Numbered from the stretch's first letter, positions 45,268-54,517 are shown. The stretch is 64,000 bases of DNA from Streptomyces roseifaciens (GCF_001445655.1 NZ_LNBE01000001.1:125811-189810), one strand, 5' to 3'. Notes: a model not told the origin generated them from the letters alone. Program-made: numbers and translations.

Positions 45268-46092
45268 CTAGATGATGTCCTGGGCGGTGGCGGCCCGTTT
45301 CTTGAACTTCAGGGGGAGCCATTCCGCCTTGCCGGGATATGCGTCTTCGACGAACAGCCGGCGAGTCTCCGCCATGGCCACCGTCATGGGCTGCGGGTAA
45401 ATCACATAGTCGTATCCGCGGTGCGCCCAGGTCGGCATGATGACGGGGCATTCCTCGATGAGGTAGGACAGGCAATTCCGGGACGCCGCGGCGACATCCG
45501 CTTCCGGATCGCGTGCCGTGAGACGGTCGAGGAACTTTCCGACGGTGCGGAGCAGGGCCTGCCGGTAGCGCGGGTCGTGCTCGTAGGCGTCCTCGACGTG
45601 CTTCCGGAACTGCGGGTAGACCGGATCGCGCAGTGCCTCGTCCCAGCGGAGGACATCGCTGATCGCGGAGATCCGCGCGAGCGTTTTCTCGTTGCGCTGC
45701 AGCCACTCGTCCCCCGCCCTGAGTGCGCGGTCGTAAGCGTCCTGCCGGGAAAGCCCGAGATAGTTGGTGCGCTGCAGAGTATCAGCCACGGCAATCGTCA
45801 GCTGCTGAAACCCGCCGCGTCGGATGAGTTCCACCGTGGCGCGGAGTTTGTCGCCCTCGTGATAGCGCTGGCCGACGCTCACCAGCAGGACGGCCCGTTT
45901 CCCGGCGAGAGAGAGCGACTTGCCCCTCTCCCCGAAACTCGCCTTGCTGCGACCGTCGAGGACATAGGAGTGCTGGACGAGGCCTGTGCGGCTCTGTCCA
46001 CTGAGACCGTTGATGCCGGCCGTGTCGTCGGAGCCGTCGGCACCGACGAATTCGTTGATGTCATGGCCGATGCTTGTGACGTTGTTGTTCAC
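45268..46092 (-). CDS. tRNA-dependent cyclodipeptide synthase (XYP-like)
   Basis: The 274-aa enzyme would use two aminoacyl-tRNAs to form a 2,5-diketopiperazine. AVLLVSVGQRYHEG contains the nucleophilic Ser (equivalent to AlbC S37). CLSYLIEECPVI holds the Tyr and Glu equivalent to Y178 and E182, four residues apart as required, and YVIYPQP carries Tyr-Pro at the position that defines the XYP subgroup, with Gln at position 40. I chose the GTG at 46092, which has GTGGAG six bases upstream and lies two bases after the oxygenase stop. The amino acids used cannot be predicted reliably here. Confidence 0.88.
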   Translation of the reverse strand: MNNNVTSIGHDINEFVGADGSDDTAGINGLSGQSRTGLVQHSYVLDGRSKASFGERGKSLSLAGKRAVLLVSVGQRYHEGDKLRATVELIRRGGFQQLTIAVADTLQRTNYLGLSRQDAYDRALRAGDEWLQRNEKTLARISAISDVLRWDEALRDPVYPQFRKHVEDAYEHDPRYRQALLRTVGKFLDRLTARDPEADVAAASRNCLSYLIEECPVIMPTWAHRGYDYVIYPQPMTVAMAETRRLFVEDAYPGKAEWLPLKFKKRAATAQDII

Positions 46093-46094
46093 CG

Positions 46095-46844
46095 TCAGCT
46101 CCACAGTTCGAGCGGGCGGTCGGTGCCGTAGTAGCCGAGGAAGTGCCCCAGAGTGATGCGGGGCTCGTCCCCCGACGGGCGCACGGCGTGGATCTGACGC
46201 GGGTTGAGCAGGAGCAGATCACCCGGGGCCGGCTTGACGACCTCCACGGGCGGGCCGATCTTCTCGCGGTCGATTCCCCAGGTCCGTCCGCCCATGAGGT
46301 GGCGGTAGGCGTCCTCGCCGGGCTCGGCCCCCCACAGCTCCAGCTCTCCGCCGGTACGCGGGATGTTGATGTAGATGTTGACCGAGAGCTGCGCCACGAG
46401 GCGGCGCGCGTGCTCGGCGGGCAGGTTCCGCTCGAGGGCGTCGGTGTGCGGATTGAGGTCGACGTTCTTGTCCTGGTAGCGGCAGATGCCGATGAACGCC
46501 TTGCGGCCTTCGACGTGCATCAAGCCGGCCCCCGCGGCCCAGGTCTCCTCCAGCAGCAGCCGCAGGACGTCGCTGGGCGAGGCATAGGGCGCGAACAGGT
46601 CGCGCATCCGCTGGATGTTGGTGCGCGCCTCGGCGTGGTAGCGATCGCGCGAAGCGCTGTCACTGATCTCGGAGTAGGCGAATCCGATGCGCTTGAACTC
46701 CGCGGCCTGACTCAGACTTCCCCGGTCGGGGTGGTCGAAGAGCTGCCGCCGCGCCGAGGCGAGGGCCTCCGGGTGCACGAACCCCGGGACGTGGACGGCC
46801 AGCGTGGTGCCTTCGACGACCGAGAGGATGTCCTCTTGGGACAA
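46095..46844 (-). CDS. 2-oxoglutarate/Fe(II)-dependent oxygenase, cyclodipeptide tailoring candidate
   Basis: The 249-aa protein has the metal triad as His133 and Asp135 in NPHTD, then His219 in QIHAV, with Arg229 in EPRITLG for the 2-oxoglutarate carboxylate. It lies directly upstream of the synthase in the same operon and would hydroxylate or desaturate the diketopiperazine, as the 2OG oxygenases of bicyclomycin biosynthesis do. The start is uncertain: the frame has a TTG at 46844 with no ribosome site, and no better in-frame start is visible. Confidence 0.85.
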   Translation of the reverse strand: MSQEDILSVVEGTTLAVHVPGFVHPEALASARRQLFDHPDRGSLSQAAEFKRIGFAYSEISDSASRDRYHAEARTNIQRMRDLFAPYASPSDVLRLLLEETWAAGAGLMHVEGRKAFIGICRYQDKNVDLNPHTDALERNLPAEHARRLVAQLSVNIYINIPRTGGELELWGAEPGEDAYRHLMGGRTWGIDREKIGPPVEVVKPAPGDLLLLNPRQIHAVRPSGDEPRITLGHFLGYYGTDRPLELWS

Positions 46845-47160
46845 CTGGCATGACGTGGTGCGCTTGACGTTGATGATGGTCCCCCGTGTGTGCGGCCCGC
46901 GTGCCCGGCAGTGAGGCGCGGGGGCGTTTTGCAGGTAATGCCATCATCTCGGCCGTTAATTACCGGATCCTCATGCTGTGTATCGATTCACAGGTGCACC
47001 CTTGGATGAGGCAGATGCACCGGCCGTTCCTCCCGACGACGGAGACGACCGCGTGGCGCCTCCGTCGTGGGGCAGGGGGCGCACCCCGGATACTCGCCAT
47101 GGGCGCGCGCCTGCGCGTTCACACCCCGCCCGGCGATGCCCGGTGCGCCCCGGGCTGACG
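46845..47160. other. Promoter region of the cyclodipeptide operon
   Basis: 316 bases without a gene. Reading leftward, a TAATTA box at 46958-46963 in an AT-rich patch could be the -10 element of the operon. No operator is evident. Confidence 0.4.
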
Positions 47161-47709
47161 TCACAACCAGCTGACACGGGCGTCCGCGATGTCCTCCTCG
47201 GCCAGGCCGGCGGGCGGACGGGCGAGCTCCCCCTTGGCCACACCGTCGAGCAGCCTCCGTACCGCCGCCATGATGTCGGGGACGGCGTTGCGGAGGTCGG
47301 CGGCGTCGCCCGGACCCGCCTCGGAGGCCGGGACGTCGGCCTCCGTCAGGAGGGTGTCGAGGTCCGCCAGCCTGCCGGCCACCCAGTCCAGCGGTGCGGC
47401 GGAGAGTTCCTCGACGAAGACGCGCGCGCCCGGCTCCCAGCCGTCGAACCTCGGGTGGTGGTGCGCCCGGTCCAGGCTCCCGGACGGGCCCGCCACGGAC
47501 TCCAGGAGATCGGCCCGCCACACCGGGCGGTCGACCACGATGGGCCGCGACGCGTAGATGCCTCCCGGCAGGTCTCCGGACCGCAGGACGCGGACCTCCA
47601 GGCGCACCCCTCGTTCGGCGCCCTCCTGCCCCGGGACCGGGTCGGGATCCACGAAGTACATGTCGCTCGCCACCACGCCGATCCGCTCGAAACCGCAGAC
47701 GTACAGCAT
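47161..47709 (-). CDS. Conserved hypothetical protein
   Basis: The 182-aa soluble protein begins MLYVCGFERIGVVASDMYFVDPDP, then has a strand-rich half with RLEVRVLRSGDLPGGIYASR and a helical C-terminal half. No export signal and no recognised motif are present. The start is an ATG with GGGAGGG nearby. It stands alone between the cyclodipeptide operon and a DNA-repair-like gene. Confidence 0.7.
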   Translation of the reverse strand: MLYVCGFERIGVVASDMYFVDPDPVPGQEGAERGVRLEVRVLRSGDLPGGIYASRPIVVDRPVWRADLLESVAGPSGSLDRAHHHPRFDGWEPGARVFVEELSAAPLDWVAGRLADLDTLLTEADVPASEAGPGDAADLRNAVPDIMAAVRRLLDGVAKGELARPPAGLAEEDIADARVSWL

Positions 47710-47949
47710 GTGCCCTCCCGAATGCCCCGACTGACGGAACCGCTGTCCTCAGAGTGAGACGATGCCCGCAGGTACGCCAGAGGGCCCGATCGAGCCACGG
47801 GCGACTGCCCGGACAGCCCCCACTCGCGCCGCCATCGGACGTCACGCGATCCCGCCCTCGCCGGACCTGCGCCCGCGCCGGCGCGGCACGCTGATCGTCA
47901 ACGTCGGGGACAACCACGCCGCGACCACCCGCGAGGCGGTTTTCGTCTC

Positions 47950-48621
47950 CTACTCATCGCGCTGTCGGCGCACCATCTCGGTGATCCAGACGGGCGCGAA
48001 CGGAGACGTGCAGCCCGGGGAAGTCGGGTAGTCCTTGAGTACCTCCAAGCGCTCACCGATGTCGATTGCACGGGTGCGGTGCTCGGCGTGCTCGATCCCG
48101 ATCTGGGCCAGGCAGTGGTTCATCGCCCACTGCAGGCGATCCGGGGCGTCTTTCATCTCCGCATCGATGACGTCGAGCAGCCCCGCGAGGTCGAGGCCCT
48201 CGGGATGCTTGGTCACGCGTTCGGTGGTCAGCGCCCAGCCGGCGCTCGCGACCACTGGATCCGGATCGGCGGACCAGGCCAGGCGCAGCTCTTCGGAGTG
48301 CGGGTTCTTCTTCACCACGTAGTTCACGAGCCAGTCGTGCACCTTGGGTGTGCGCGCCTCGCGCAACATGCCGTCCAGCTCGTCACGTTCGAACGCCTTC
48401 GGGCGGCAGATCAGGGTCGCCAGCAGCCTTGCCGCGGTGTCACCCGTCTCCCAGAGTTGGCACGCGAGCTCCTGCTGCGTCTTCAGCCGCTTCGCGAGCG
48501 CGCGCAGCTTGCCGAGGTTCACACCGTGATCGTCACCGTGTTTCTCGTTCACCGCGCGGGTCTTCGGGTCATCGAGCCCGGCCAGCTCGGCCATCACCTC
48601 GGCCAACGCCGTCTCGGCCAC
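47950..48621 (-). CDS. AlkD-like DNA alkylation repair / HEAT-repeat protein
   Basis: The 223-aa product starts at a GTG with GGAGG upstream. It is entirely helical: LRALAKRLKTQQELACQLWE, TGDTAARLLATLICRP, HDWLVNYVVKK and the ALTTERVTKHPEG helix give the HEAT-like repeats of the AlkD family. In AlkD, repair of bulky N-alkyl purines uses Trp and Asp residues on a concave basic face; Trp residues are present, but without a structure I cannot confirm the catalytic Asp. It stands alone and would act in the cytosol. Confidence 0.8.
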   Translation of the reverse strand: MAETALAEVMAELAGLDDPKTRAVNEKHGDDHGVNLGKLRALAKRLKTQQELACQLWETGDTAARLLATLICRPKAFERDELDGMLREARTPKVHDWLVNYVVKKNPHSEELRLAWSADPDPVVASAGWALTTERVTKHPEGLDLAGLLDVIDAEMKDAPDRLQWAMNHCLAQIGIEHAEHRTRAIDIGERLEVLKDYPTSPGCTSPFAPVWITEMVRRQRDE

Positions 48622-49218
48622 CTCAGCCTCCTGTCCATCACGTGCGAGATTCAGCCTACGACGGTTCACGATCGGCCTCGCCCGGTTCACCACGGCCGGC
48701 CGTCGCACCCCCGCACGCGTCGTACCGGTCCATATCGCACAGGTGTGCGTCACGGGTCATCCGGCTGCCTGCCACCTCGTGCGCTGCCGGGGCCTTGATG
48801 TGAGCGTGGCAGTACAGCGTGGAGCCCGAGAACTGCGAGGAGGTGATCGTCGTGGCGGGACCGAACAGGGAGGTTCCGGGCGAGGACATCGTCAAGGGCC
48901 GGCCGATACGTCCTCGGCGAGCCGGGGGGTCCGGACCGGACCGGGCCGGGTCGGCCGCAGAGCGTCGACGTGTCCGCCTTCGTGGACCTTGCCCGGGCCG
49001 AGCCCGTCATGGTTCTGCACCACGACACCCGCCGCGACCGGCTGATCAATACCTTGATGAAGCAGACCGGCAAGCACAAGACGGCCTGACCTGCGCACCG
49101 CGGGTCTCCGCCGCGGGCCGCATCTCCGTCCGCAGCCGGATAGATGGAATGGTCATACCAATGCGGTGACCGTTGAATTCCCCGCTCCCTCCCCCCACCA
49201 TGGCCTCGGAGGCACCTC
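48622..49218. other. Intergenic stretch with possible decayed coding sequence
   Basis: A GTG at 48852 with GAGGAGGTG upstream opens a short frame, while a different frame further on (ending at the TGA at 49087) reads VDVSAFVDLARAEPVMVLHH then DTRRDRLINTLMKQTGKHKTA, which looks like real protein. The two parts would be joined only by a frameshift near 48930-48960. I treat this as a possible decayed gene rather than a CDS. Confidence 0.35.
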
Positions 49219-50130
49219 ATGCCCGAGCACCACTCCGGCCCGGGCCGCCCGCATCCCCCCACAGCGGCGGCCATCCTCCTCTCCCTGCTGACCGTACTCA
49301 CCCTGCTCGTCACTCTCCCCGGTACCGCCGCCGCGGTGCCCGGGAACGACATCCGGCCGACCCACCCCGAGCAGGACTGGATGGGCTCGACCATCCGCGC
49401 CCACGAGGGCGAACGCGGCCCGGTCGCCAAGGGCTCCTCACTGCCCGACCCCTCGCTGCCCGACCTCCCCCTGGCGGGCCCCCCGGCGAGCGCCTCGGTG
49501 AGCGCCGGGGTCAAGGGCGTGGACGTCAGCAGCCACAACGGCAACGTCTCCTGGTCCAAGCTCTGGAGCAGCGGCATCAGATTCGCCTACGCCAAGGCGA
49601 CCGAGGGCACCAGCTACACCAACCCCCACTTCACCCACCAGTACAACGGCCCGTACGACGCGGGCATGATCCGGGGCGCGTACCACTTCGCTCTGCCGGG
49701 CAACTCCAGCGGCGCCGCACAGGCCGACTACTTCGTCGACCACGGCGGCGGCTGGACGGACGACGGCTGGACTCTGCCGGGCGTGCTCGACATGGAGTAC
49801 AACCCCTACGGCAGCACCTGCTACGGCCTGAGCACGGGCCGGATGGTCGACTGGATCGAGGACTTCCTCGACGCCTACCGGGACCACACCGGGCGCGACG
49901 CGGTGATCTACACCTCGACCGCGTGGTGGAAGAAGTGCACCGGCAACCACGGCGGATTCGGCAAGTACAACCCGCTGTGGGTACCGCGCTACGGCTCTTC
50001 CTCCGGTGAGCTCCCGAACGGCTGGGACTTCTACACCTTCTGGCAGCACACGAACACCGGCCCCACCGTCGGCGACCACGACCGCTTCAACGGCTCGTAC
50101 GACAGGCTCGAGGCGCTCGCCTACGGCTGA
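49219..50130 (+). CDS. Secreted GH25 muramidase (lysozyme)
   Basis: The 303-aa product has a Sec signal (residues 1-40, hydrophobic AAAILLSLLTVLTLLVTLP ending AAAVP) and a linker to about residue 95. The GH25 domain shows VKGVDVSSHNGNVSW, YAKATEGTSYTNPHF, IRGAYHFALP and the catalytic pair in GVLDMEYNPYG (Asp and Glu). It hydrolyses beta-1,4 bonds between N-acetylmuramic acid and N-acetylglucosamine, like Streptomyces lysozyme and cellosyl. It is monocistronic, with a strong terminator after the stop. Confidence 0.95.
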   Translation: MPEHHSGPGRPHPPTAAAILLSLLTVLTLLVTLPGTAAAVPGNDIRPTHPEQDWMGSTIRAHEGERGPVAKGSSLPDPSLPDLPLAGPPASASVSAGVKGVDVSSHNGNVSWSKLWSSGIRFAYAKATEGTSYTNPHFTHQYNGPYDAGMIRGAYHFALPGNSSGAAQADYFVDHGGGWTDDGWTLPGVLDMEYNPYGSTCYGLSTGRMVDWIEDFLDAYRDHTGRDAVIYTSTAWWKKCTGNHGGFGKYNPLWVPRYGSSSGELPNGWDFYTFWQHTNTGPTVGDHDRFNGSYDRLEALAYG

Positions 50131-50140
50131 CCGGGCCACG

Positions 50141-50196
50141 GGGTGAACGACGGTGGGCCCTGGCTCCTCGGCGCCGGGGCCCGCCGTCGTTCACCC
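50141..50196. terminator. 20-bp terminator hairpin after the muramidase gene
   Basis: GGGTGAACGACGGTGGGCCC pairs with GGGCCCGCCGTCGTTCACCC; one pair is G-U. It lies ten bases after the stop codon. Confidence 0.88.
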
Positions 50197-50325
50197 ACCA
50201 GCAGCCAGTACTGCGGTCTAGCCTCGTGCTTCTTGTCGGGGGTGGAGTACCCCAGTTGGCGGGAAGCCCGGTGCTGCACGTATATCGCGTTGTGAGCCCA
50301 TGGGCAGGCGCATAAGGTCATCGGC

Positions 50326-50688
50326 ATGTCTGTACGTCTTCGTATGCGTCAAGCACTGCCGGAAGCGATGCGCGCCCGTGACAAGGCCGCAGTGAGCGCC
50401 CTGCGCGCGACACTGGCCGCGCTGGACAACGCCGAGGCGGTGCCCGTGGACGAAGCGCAGCTCCGCGGCGTGGCCCTTGAGCATGCGCCGGTCGGTGCCG
50501 GCGCCACCGAAGCACCGCGGCGTGAGCTGAGCGAGCACAGCATGGTGGATGTCGTGCGCGCCGAGGTCACCGAACGGCTGGAGGTCGCAGCGCAGTTGAC
50601 CGCACCCGCGCATGCCGACCGAGCCGCGCAGCTCCGCGCGGAGGCTGCCGTGCTGCTTCGCTTCCTCGACGGCCCCCGCGCCGCATAG
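50326..50688 (+). CDS. GatB/YqeY-domain protein
   Basis: The 120-aa helical protein begins MSVRLRMRQALPEAMRARDKAAVSALR, the typical opening of the YqeY family (L-x-x-AM-K/R-A-R-D), and ends with a helix bundle. The family shares a fold with the tail domain of the GatB amidotransferase subunit and may touch tRNA, but a function for the stand-alone form is not established. A TAAGGT box lies seven bases before the ATG, so it is probably leaderless. Confidence 0.75.
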   Translation: MSVRLRMRQALPEAMRARDKAAVSALRATLAALDNAEAVPVDEAQLRGVALEHAPVGAGATEAPRRELSEHSMVDVVRAEVTERLEVAAQLTAPAHADRAAQLRAEAAVLLRFLDGPRAA

Positions 50689-50717
50689 GATCCGGCGCTG
50701 CATCACCTGCGTACGAC

Positions 50718-50754
<37 letters not shown>

Positions 50755-50829
50755 GCAGGCCGGGAATGGGTGCGGTCGGCGTGCGGTCGGGCGCGCTCCG
50801 GGGCCGCCCCGAGTTTGAGCCGGCTCTTG

Positions 50830-51636
50830 TTACGGCCCGGCGTCGGGTTGTGTGATCTCGACCAGGCGCGGGGCGGAGAAGCACCAGCGCAGCCACAGCA
50901 CTGATTCGATGTCCCAGAAGGGTGCCGCGGCCAGGCCGTCCGCCACCGGGATGCGGAACCCCTGGGCCGCGACGATCGCGCGCAGGGTCATGTGCACCCC
51001 GGCGAAGTCCCGGGCGGCCTTCGCCCAGTCGGGGTAGACGTCGTCGCCGCGGACCAGCGGGTAGCGCCCGACGAAGGCCGCCCAGTCACATGCGCCGCCG
51101 ATGTCGAGGACGTCGGCGGTGAGGTCGGTGACCGGCAGCTCCCAGGTCTGCCAGGGCAGGGGGTGGAGACTCGATCCCAGATCGAGATACATCCGCCACA
51201 TGCCCGGCCCGTCACGCCGCGCCGTGGACGTGTAGAGCCCCAGGTGGAACGGCTTCGTGCTGGGCGGACCGGAATCCCCGCCGGGCTCGGTGAACCGCTC
51301 CCGGTCCGGGGCGGGCCGCCGGTGCGGCATCAGCTCGTGCGGGCTGGTGCCGATCCAGTGCTGTCGTGTGCGGTCGAGCGGCCCCCGGACGAGGCACTCC
51401 TGGTCCCGGGCGAGCCGGGCCAGCAGCAGGCAGCCGTCGGCCATCTCGTCCGCCTCCTCCACCTCGGACGGGGCAAGGACGGCCGGACCGCCCGCCAGGG
51501 CCGTCACTTCGGGTTCGGTCCACCCCGTCATGACGGAGGTGAAGTGGCGCAGGCCGGCGTCCGTGCCGGCGGTCGGGTCCGCCGTGTCGAGCTGTGTCAC
51601 TCGCCGGCGAAGGATCAGGGCAGGGGTGGGACGCAC
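50830..51636 (-). CDS. Hypothetical protein
   Basis: The 268-aa product starts at a GTG with GGAAGG six to seven bases upstream; a GTG at 51600 is also in frame. It is soluble and Trp-rich, with no signal peptide. Strand-rich DGPGMWRMYLDLGSSLHPLP sits mid-protein and the C-terminal helix IESVLWLRWCFSAPRLVEI closes it. I do not recognise the family. It is next to a secreted protein of unknown function, 62 bases downstream of its stop. Confidence 0.65.
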   Translation of the reverse strand: MRPTPALILRRRVTQLDTADPTAGTDAGLRHFTSVMTGWTEPEVTALAGGPAVLAPSEVEEADEMADGCLLLARLARDQECLVRGPLDRTRQHWIGTSPHELMPHRRPAPDRERFTEPGGDSGPPSTKPFHLGLYTSTARRDGPGMWRMYLDLGSSLHPLPWQTWELPVTDLTADVLDIGGACDWAAFVGRYPLVRGDDVYPDWAKAARDFAGVHMTLRAIVAAQGFRIPVADGLAAAPFWDIESVLWLRWCFSAPRLVEITQPDAGP

Positions 51637-51698
51637 ACCGTGATCCTTCCCCGGTGGCGCCCCCTGCAACACGGCGCCGTCCTTCCGGCGGCCGCGGG

Positions 51699-52208
51699 TC
51701 AGCAGGAGAGGGAGACCTCCTGGCCGAGAGCGTTGGCCGAGTCGGTCGGCGGGTTGTAGCCGGGCGGGAAGACGACCTTGAAGTACATCCAGCCCCGGTA
51801 TTTGCCGGGGCTGCAGCTCACGGCCGCGTTGTTCTGGGCGCTGCGGGTGTTCCTCTGTGTCCTCGGCGTCGACTGCTTGACGAGATGCCCGTTCTTGTAC
51901 AGGGCCGCGCGGGTGGTGATCTCCGGCACCGGTGCCGAGCACGAGACCGTCACGACGACGTTGATGGTGCCGGGCACGTGGGTGGAGTTGTGCGGGCGCT
52001 GCACCTGGCCCTGGCATCGGATCACCGCGGACGCGTCGGCGTCCGAACCGGCCTTGCCGGCATCCACGCTACCCCCGTCAGCGTCGCGCCCCTCCGGCAC
52101 GGTGGCCGGAGCGGACGGGTCGCCGGCCGCCGCGGCGGGGGAGGTGCCGCCGACCAACGCCAGGACCGCCATTGACGCGGCGGCGACTGCCGTCCTCCAT
52201 GTGCGCAT
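51699..52208 (-). CDS. Secreted protein of unknown function
   Basis: The 169-aa product has a Sec signal (RTWRTAVAAASMAVLALVGG ending AAAAG), a Gly/Asp/Ala-rich linker to about residue 60 and a beta-rich domain with four cysteines (VIRCQGQ, VSCSAP, VSCSPG and a final LSC), probably two disulphides. AAGDPSAPATVPEG marks the linker. The last residue is Cys. The domain is typical of small secreted Streptomyces proteins without known function. GGAGGAG precedes the start. Confidence 0.8.
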   Translation of the reverse strand: MRTWRTAVAAASMAVLALVGGTSPAAAAGDPSAPATVPEGRDADGGSVDAGKAGSDADASAVIRCQGQVQRPHNSTHVPGTINVVVTVSCSAPVPEITTRAALYKNGHLVKQSTPRTQRNTRSAQNNAAVSCSPGKYRGWMYFKVVFPPGYNPPTDSANALGQEVSLSC

Positions 52209-52354
52209 ATCTGCTCCTCCATGTGCGTCTGCTCCGGTTTGGGTGTGGGCACACCAAGAAGAGACTGTACAAAGGGGAATCGATTCATCATGAAAGCTGA
52301 CATGTGTTCGAGCGTGGATCCCGGTCGGTTCGGGCGCTGCATTGTCGGCCGGAC

Positions 52355-53524
52355 TCAGCTGGTGTGAGCAGGATGCGGGTCGGGGAGGGTGCCGGACGGC
52401 CAGAGCGTCTCGGGGAAGGCGGCCTCGTCGGAGTCGGTGTCAGGCATGAGGGTGGTGAGCATCTGCTCGGCGGTCTTGGCGTTGTCGGCGGCGCGGGGCA
52501 GCATGACGCTCTCGTAGGCGTCGAGTGCCGCGTCGATGGCGGAGTGGTCGATGACGGCTCGGGCGAGTTCGGCGCCGTCGAGCAGGGCGAGGTTGGCGCC
52601 GACGCCGGCGGGCGGCATCAGGTGGGCGGCGTCGCCGAGCAGGGTGATGCCGGGCACGCGCTGCCAGGAGTGGGGAACGGGAAGGGCGAACACGGGCCGG
52701 TTGATGAATCCGCCCTCGTTCTCGCGCAGGATGTCCAGCAGACTCTCGTGCCAGCCCTGGTACTGGGCGAGGAGGCGCGCGCGTACGGCTTCGGTGTCCG
52801 CGAGGTCGAGGCCGGCGTGCCAGTCCTGGGGGCCGCGGAAGGTGACGTAGGCGCGGACGTGTCCGTTGCTGTTGCGCTGCAGCACCAGGCTGCGGCGGCC
52901 CGCCTTGGCCGTCATGGTGCCGCGGCCGACCAGGTGGGCGATGCCGGGGTGACGGTGGTCGACGTCGTCGAAGTGGGCTTCCACCATCGTGACACCGGCG
53001 TAGGAGGGTTGGGCGTCGGAGAGCGCGGAGCGCACTCGGGACCAGGCGCCGTCGGCGCCGATGACCAGGTCGAACTCCTCGACGGTGCGGTCGTGGTGGT
53101 GCAGGCGAGCGGCGCCGTGGGGGAGCGGGGTGACGGCCCTTACCGAGTGGCCCCAGCGCACTGTTCCGGGGGCGAGGGAGTCCAGCAGGAGCGCGCGTAG
53201 CTGACCGCGGTCGATCTCGGGCCTGCTCAGATCGCCCTCGCCGGCCTGGTCGTGGCGTATGAGCGACGCGTGGCGGTCGTACAGGCGCCACTCCTGGCCT
53301 TCGGGCCGGGACAGGGCGAGGAACTGGTCGAACAGACCGGCTGCGCGCAGGGCTGCCTGGCCGGTGTCTTCGTCGATGTCGAGAGTGCCGCCCTGTGAGC
53401 GGGAGTGCGGGTGGGTCTCGCCCTCGTAGACGGTGACCGGCACGCCGTGCTGCTGCAGGACGCGTGCGCAGACGAGGCCGCCGAGGCCGGCGCCGGCGAT
53501 CGCGATGCGAGGGGTGGTGAACAT
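52355..53524 (-). CDS. FAD-dependent monooxygenase (TetX-like)
   Basis: The 389-aa enzyme has RIAIAGAGLGGLVCARVLQQ for FAD binding, a GADGAWSRVRSAL DG motif, and GITLLGDAAHLMPPAGVGANLAL for the flavin ribityl chain, the layout of the aromatic-hydroxylase (PF01494-type) family that includes TetX. It oxygenates an aromatic or polyketide substrate using NAD(P)H. It is divergent from a TetR regulator across about 240 bases, so it is probably an inducible detoxification enzyme. An earlier GTG at 53533 in frame is also possible as start. Confidence 0.9.
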   Translation of the reverse strand: MFTTPRIAIAGAGLGGLVCARVLQQHGVPVTVYEGETHPHSRSQGGTLDIDEDTGQAALRAAGLFDQFLALSRPEGQEWRLYDRHASLIRHDQAGEGDLSRPEIDRGQLRALLLDSLAPGTVRWGHSVRAVTPLPHGAARLHHHDRTVEEFDLVIGADGAWSRVRSALSDAQPSYAGVTMVEAHFDDVDHRHPGIAHLVGRGTMTAKAGRRSLVLQRNSNGHVRAYVTFRGPQDWHAGLDLADTEAVRARLLAQYQGWHESLLDILRENEGGFINRPVFALPVPHSWQRVPGITLLGDAAHLMPPAGVGANLALLDGAELARAVIDHSAIDAALDAYESVMLPRAADNAKTAEQMLTTLMPDTDSDEAAFPETLWPSGTLPDPHPAHTS

Positions 53525-53761
53525 GAGGGTCACGCTCCGTTCGACGGTTGAGGAGAGTGCTGGTGTCTTGCGGTGACGCCCTGTTCCGGGCAGGGCGGAT
53601 CAGCCGTTCCGGCGTGGGGGCGCGCCACGGATTTCCGGCAGCTGAGTGCCAGTCAGATGTACCTGATCACAGAAACACAGCCGCCCTAAAAGTACAACTG
53701 CTACGACTTTCTATCCGATTGCCTTTGCGATCGAATCCCCTCAAGCGGGTAGGGTGGGCGC

Positions 53762-54370
53762 ATGACTGGCACAGCGACAGGACGCCGCGAGCGCAAGAAG
53801 GCCCAAACCAGACAGGCCCTGGCGGATGCCGCGGTGCGGCTGTTCACCGAGCGCGGCTTCGACGACGTCGGTGTGCGCGAGGTGGCGGAAGCGGCCGACG
53901 TCTCGCTGAGCACGCTCTTCAAGCACTTCCCCAGCAAGGAAGCCCTCGTCTTCGACCTGGACGCGGACGTCGAGAGTGCCCTGGTCGCCGCCGTTAGTGA
54001 CCGGGCCCCCGGTCAGTCCGTGCTGCACGCCCTGCGCGACCACATGGTGCACGCCCGTACCGCTGTGCGGACCGACGACCCCACGTACGTCCTCGTCGAA
54101 TCCACTCCCGCGCTGCGGGACTACGCCCGGCGCATGTGGTCGCGCCACGAGAAGACGCTGGCTGCCACCCTCGCCGAGGCCACCGGGCTCACCCCGGAGG
54201 ACCCCGCCGTCGCCGGCCTGGCACGCTTCACCCTGGAAGCCCCCAGCATCGCCCGTGCGAGCGAAGACCCGCCCCGGACCATGCGCGACTTGTTCAACCT
54301 GCTGGAACACGGCTGGGCCACCACCCTCTTGGCACGACAGGGGGAGGGCTGCCCCGGTCGGGACGGGTGA
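53762..54370 (+). CDS. TetR-family regulator
   Basis: The 202-aa protein has a typical N-terminal helix-turn-helix (ALADAAVRLFTERGFDDV, then VREVAEAADVSLSTLFKHFP) and a helical ligand-binding half. It starts with the ATG at 53762. It is divergent from the flavin monooxygenase and most likely represses it; ligand binding, probably a substrate of the enzyme, would release it. CGATTGCCTTTGCGATCG at 53727-53744 in the promoter region has CGAT/ATCG ends and may be part of the operator. Confidence 0.92.
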   Translation: MTGTATGRRERKKAQTRQALADAAVRLFTERGFDDVGVREVAEAADVSLSTLFKHFPSKEALVFDLDADVESALVAAVSDRAPGQSVLHALRDHMVHARTAVRTDDPTYVLVESTPALRDYARRMWSRHEKTLAATLAEATGLTPEDPAVAGLARFTLEAPSIARASEDPPRTMRDLFNLLEHGWATTLLARQGEGCPGRDG

Positions 54371-54455
54371 CGGCGATCGGATGCTGCAGCAGTGCAGGCA
54401 GGCTGACCCACCGTCAAGAATGCGAGCCGCGTCAGGCGTCCATCTTCTGAGCGTG

Positions 54456-54503
54456 TTGCAGAGGATTCTCTGCAGAGGGCCCTATGCAGAGAGTCCTCTG
54501 CAA
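54456..54503. promoter_or_regulatory. Twin palindromic operator of the ArsR/MFS operon
   Basis: TGCAGAGGATTCTCTGCA (54457-54474) and TGCAGAGAGTCCTCTGCA (54485-54502) are each palindromic (TGCAGA ends, TCTGCA) and are 28 bases apart. The whole is also a large inverted repeat: the two 19-base arms differ at one position. A TACGAT box (54506-54511) lies just after, six bases before the ATG, so bound repressor would sit on the -35 region. Confidence 0.85.
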
Positions 54504-54517
54504 CTTACGATGTCGGC

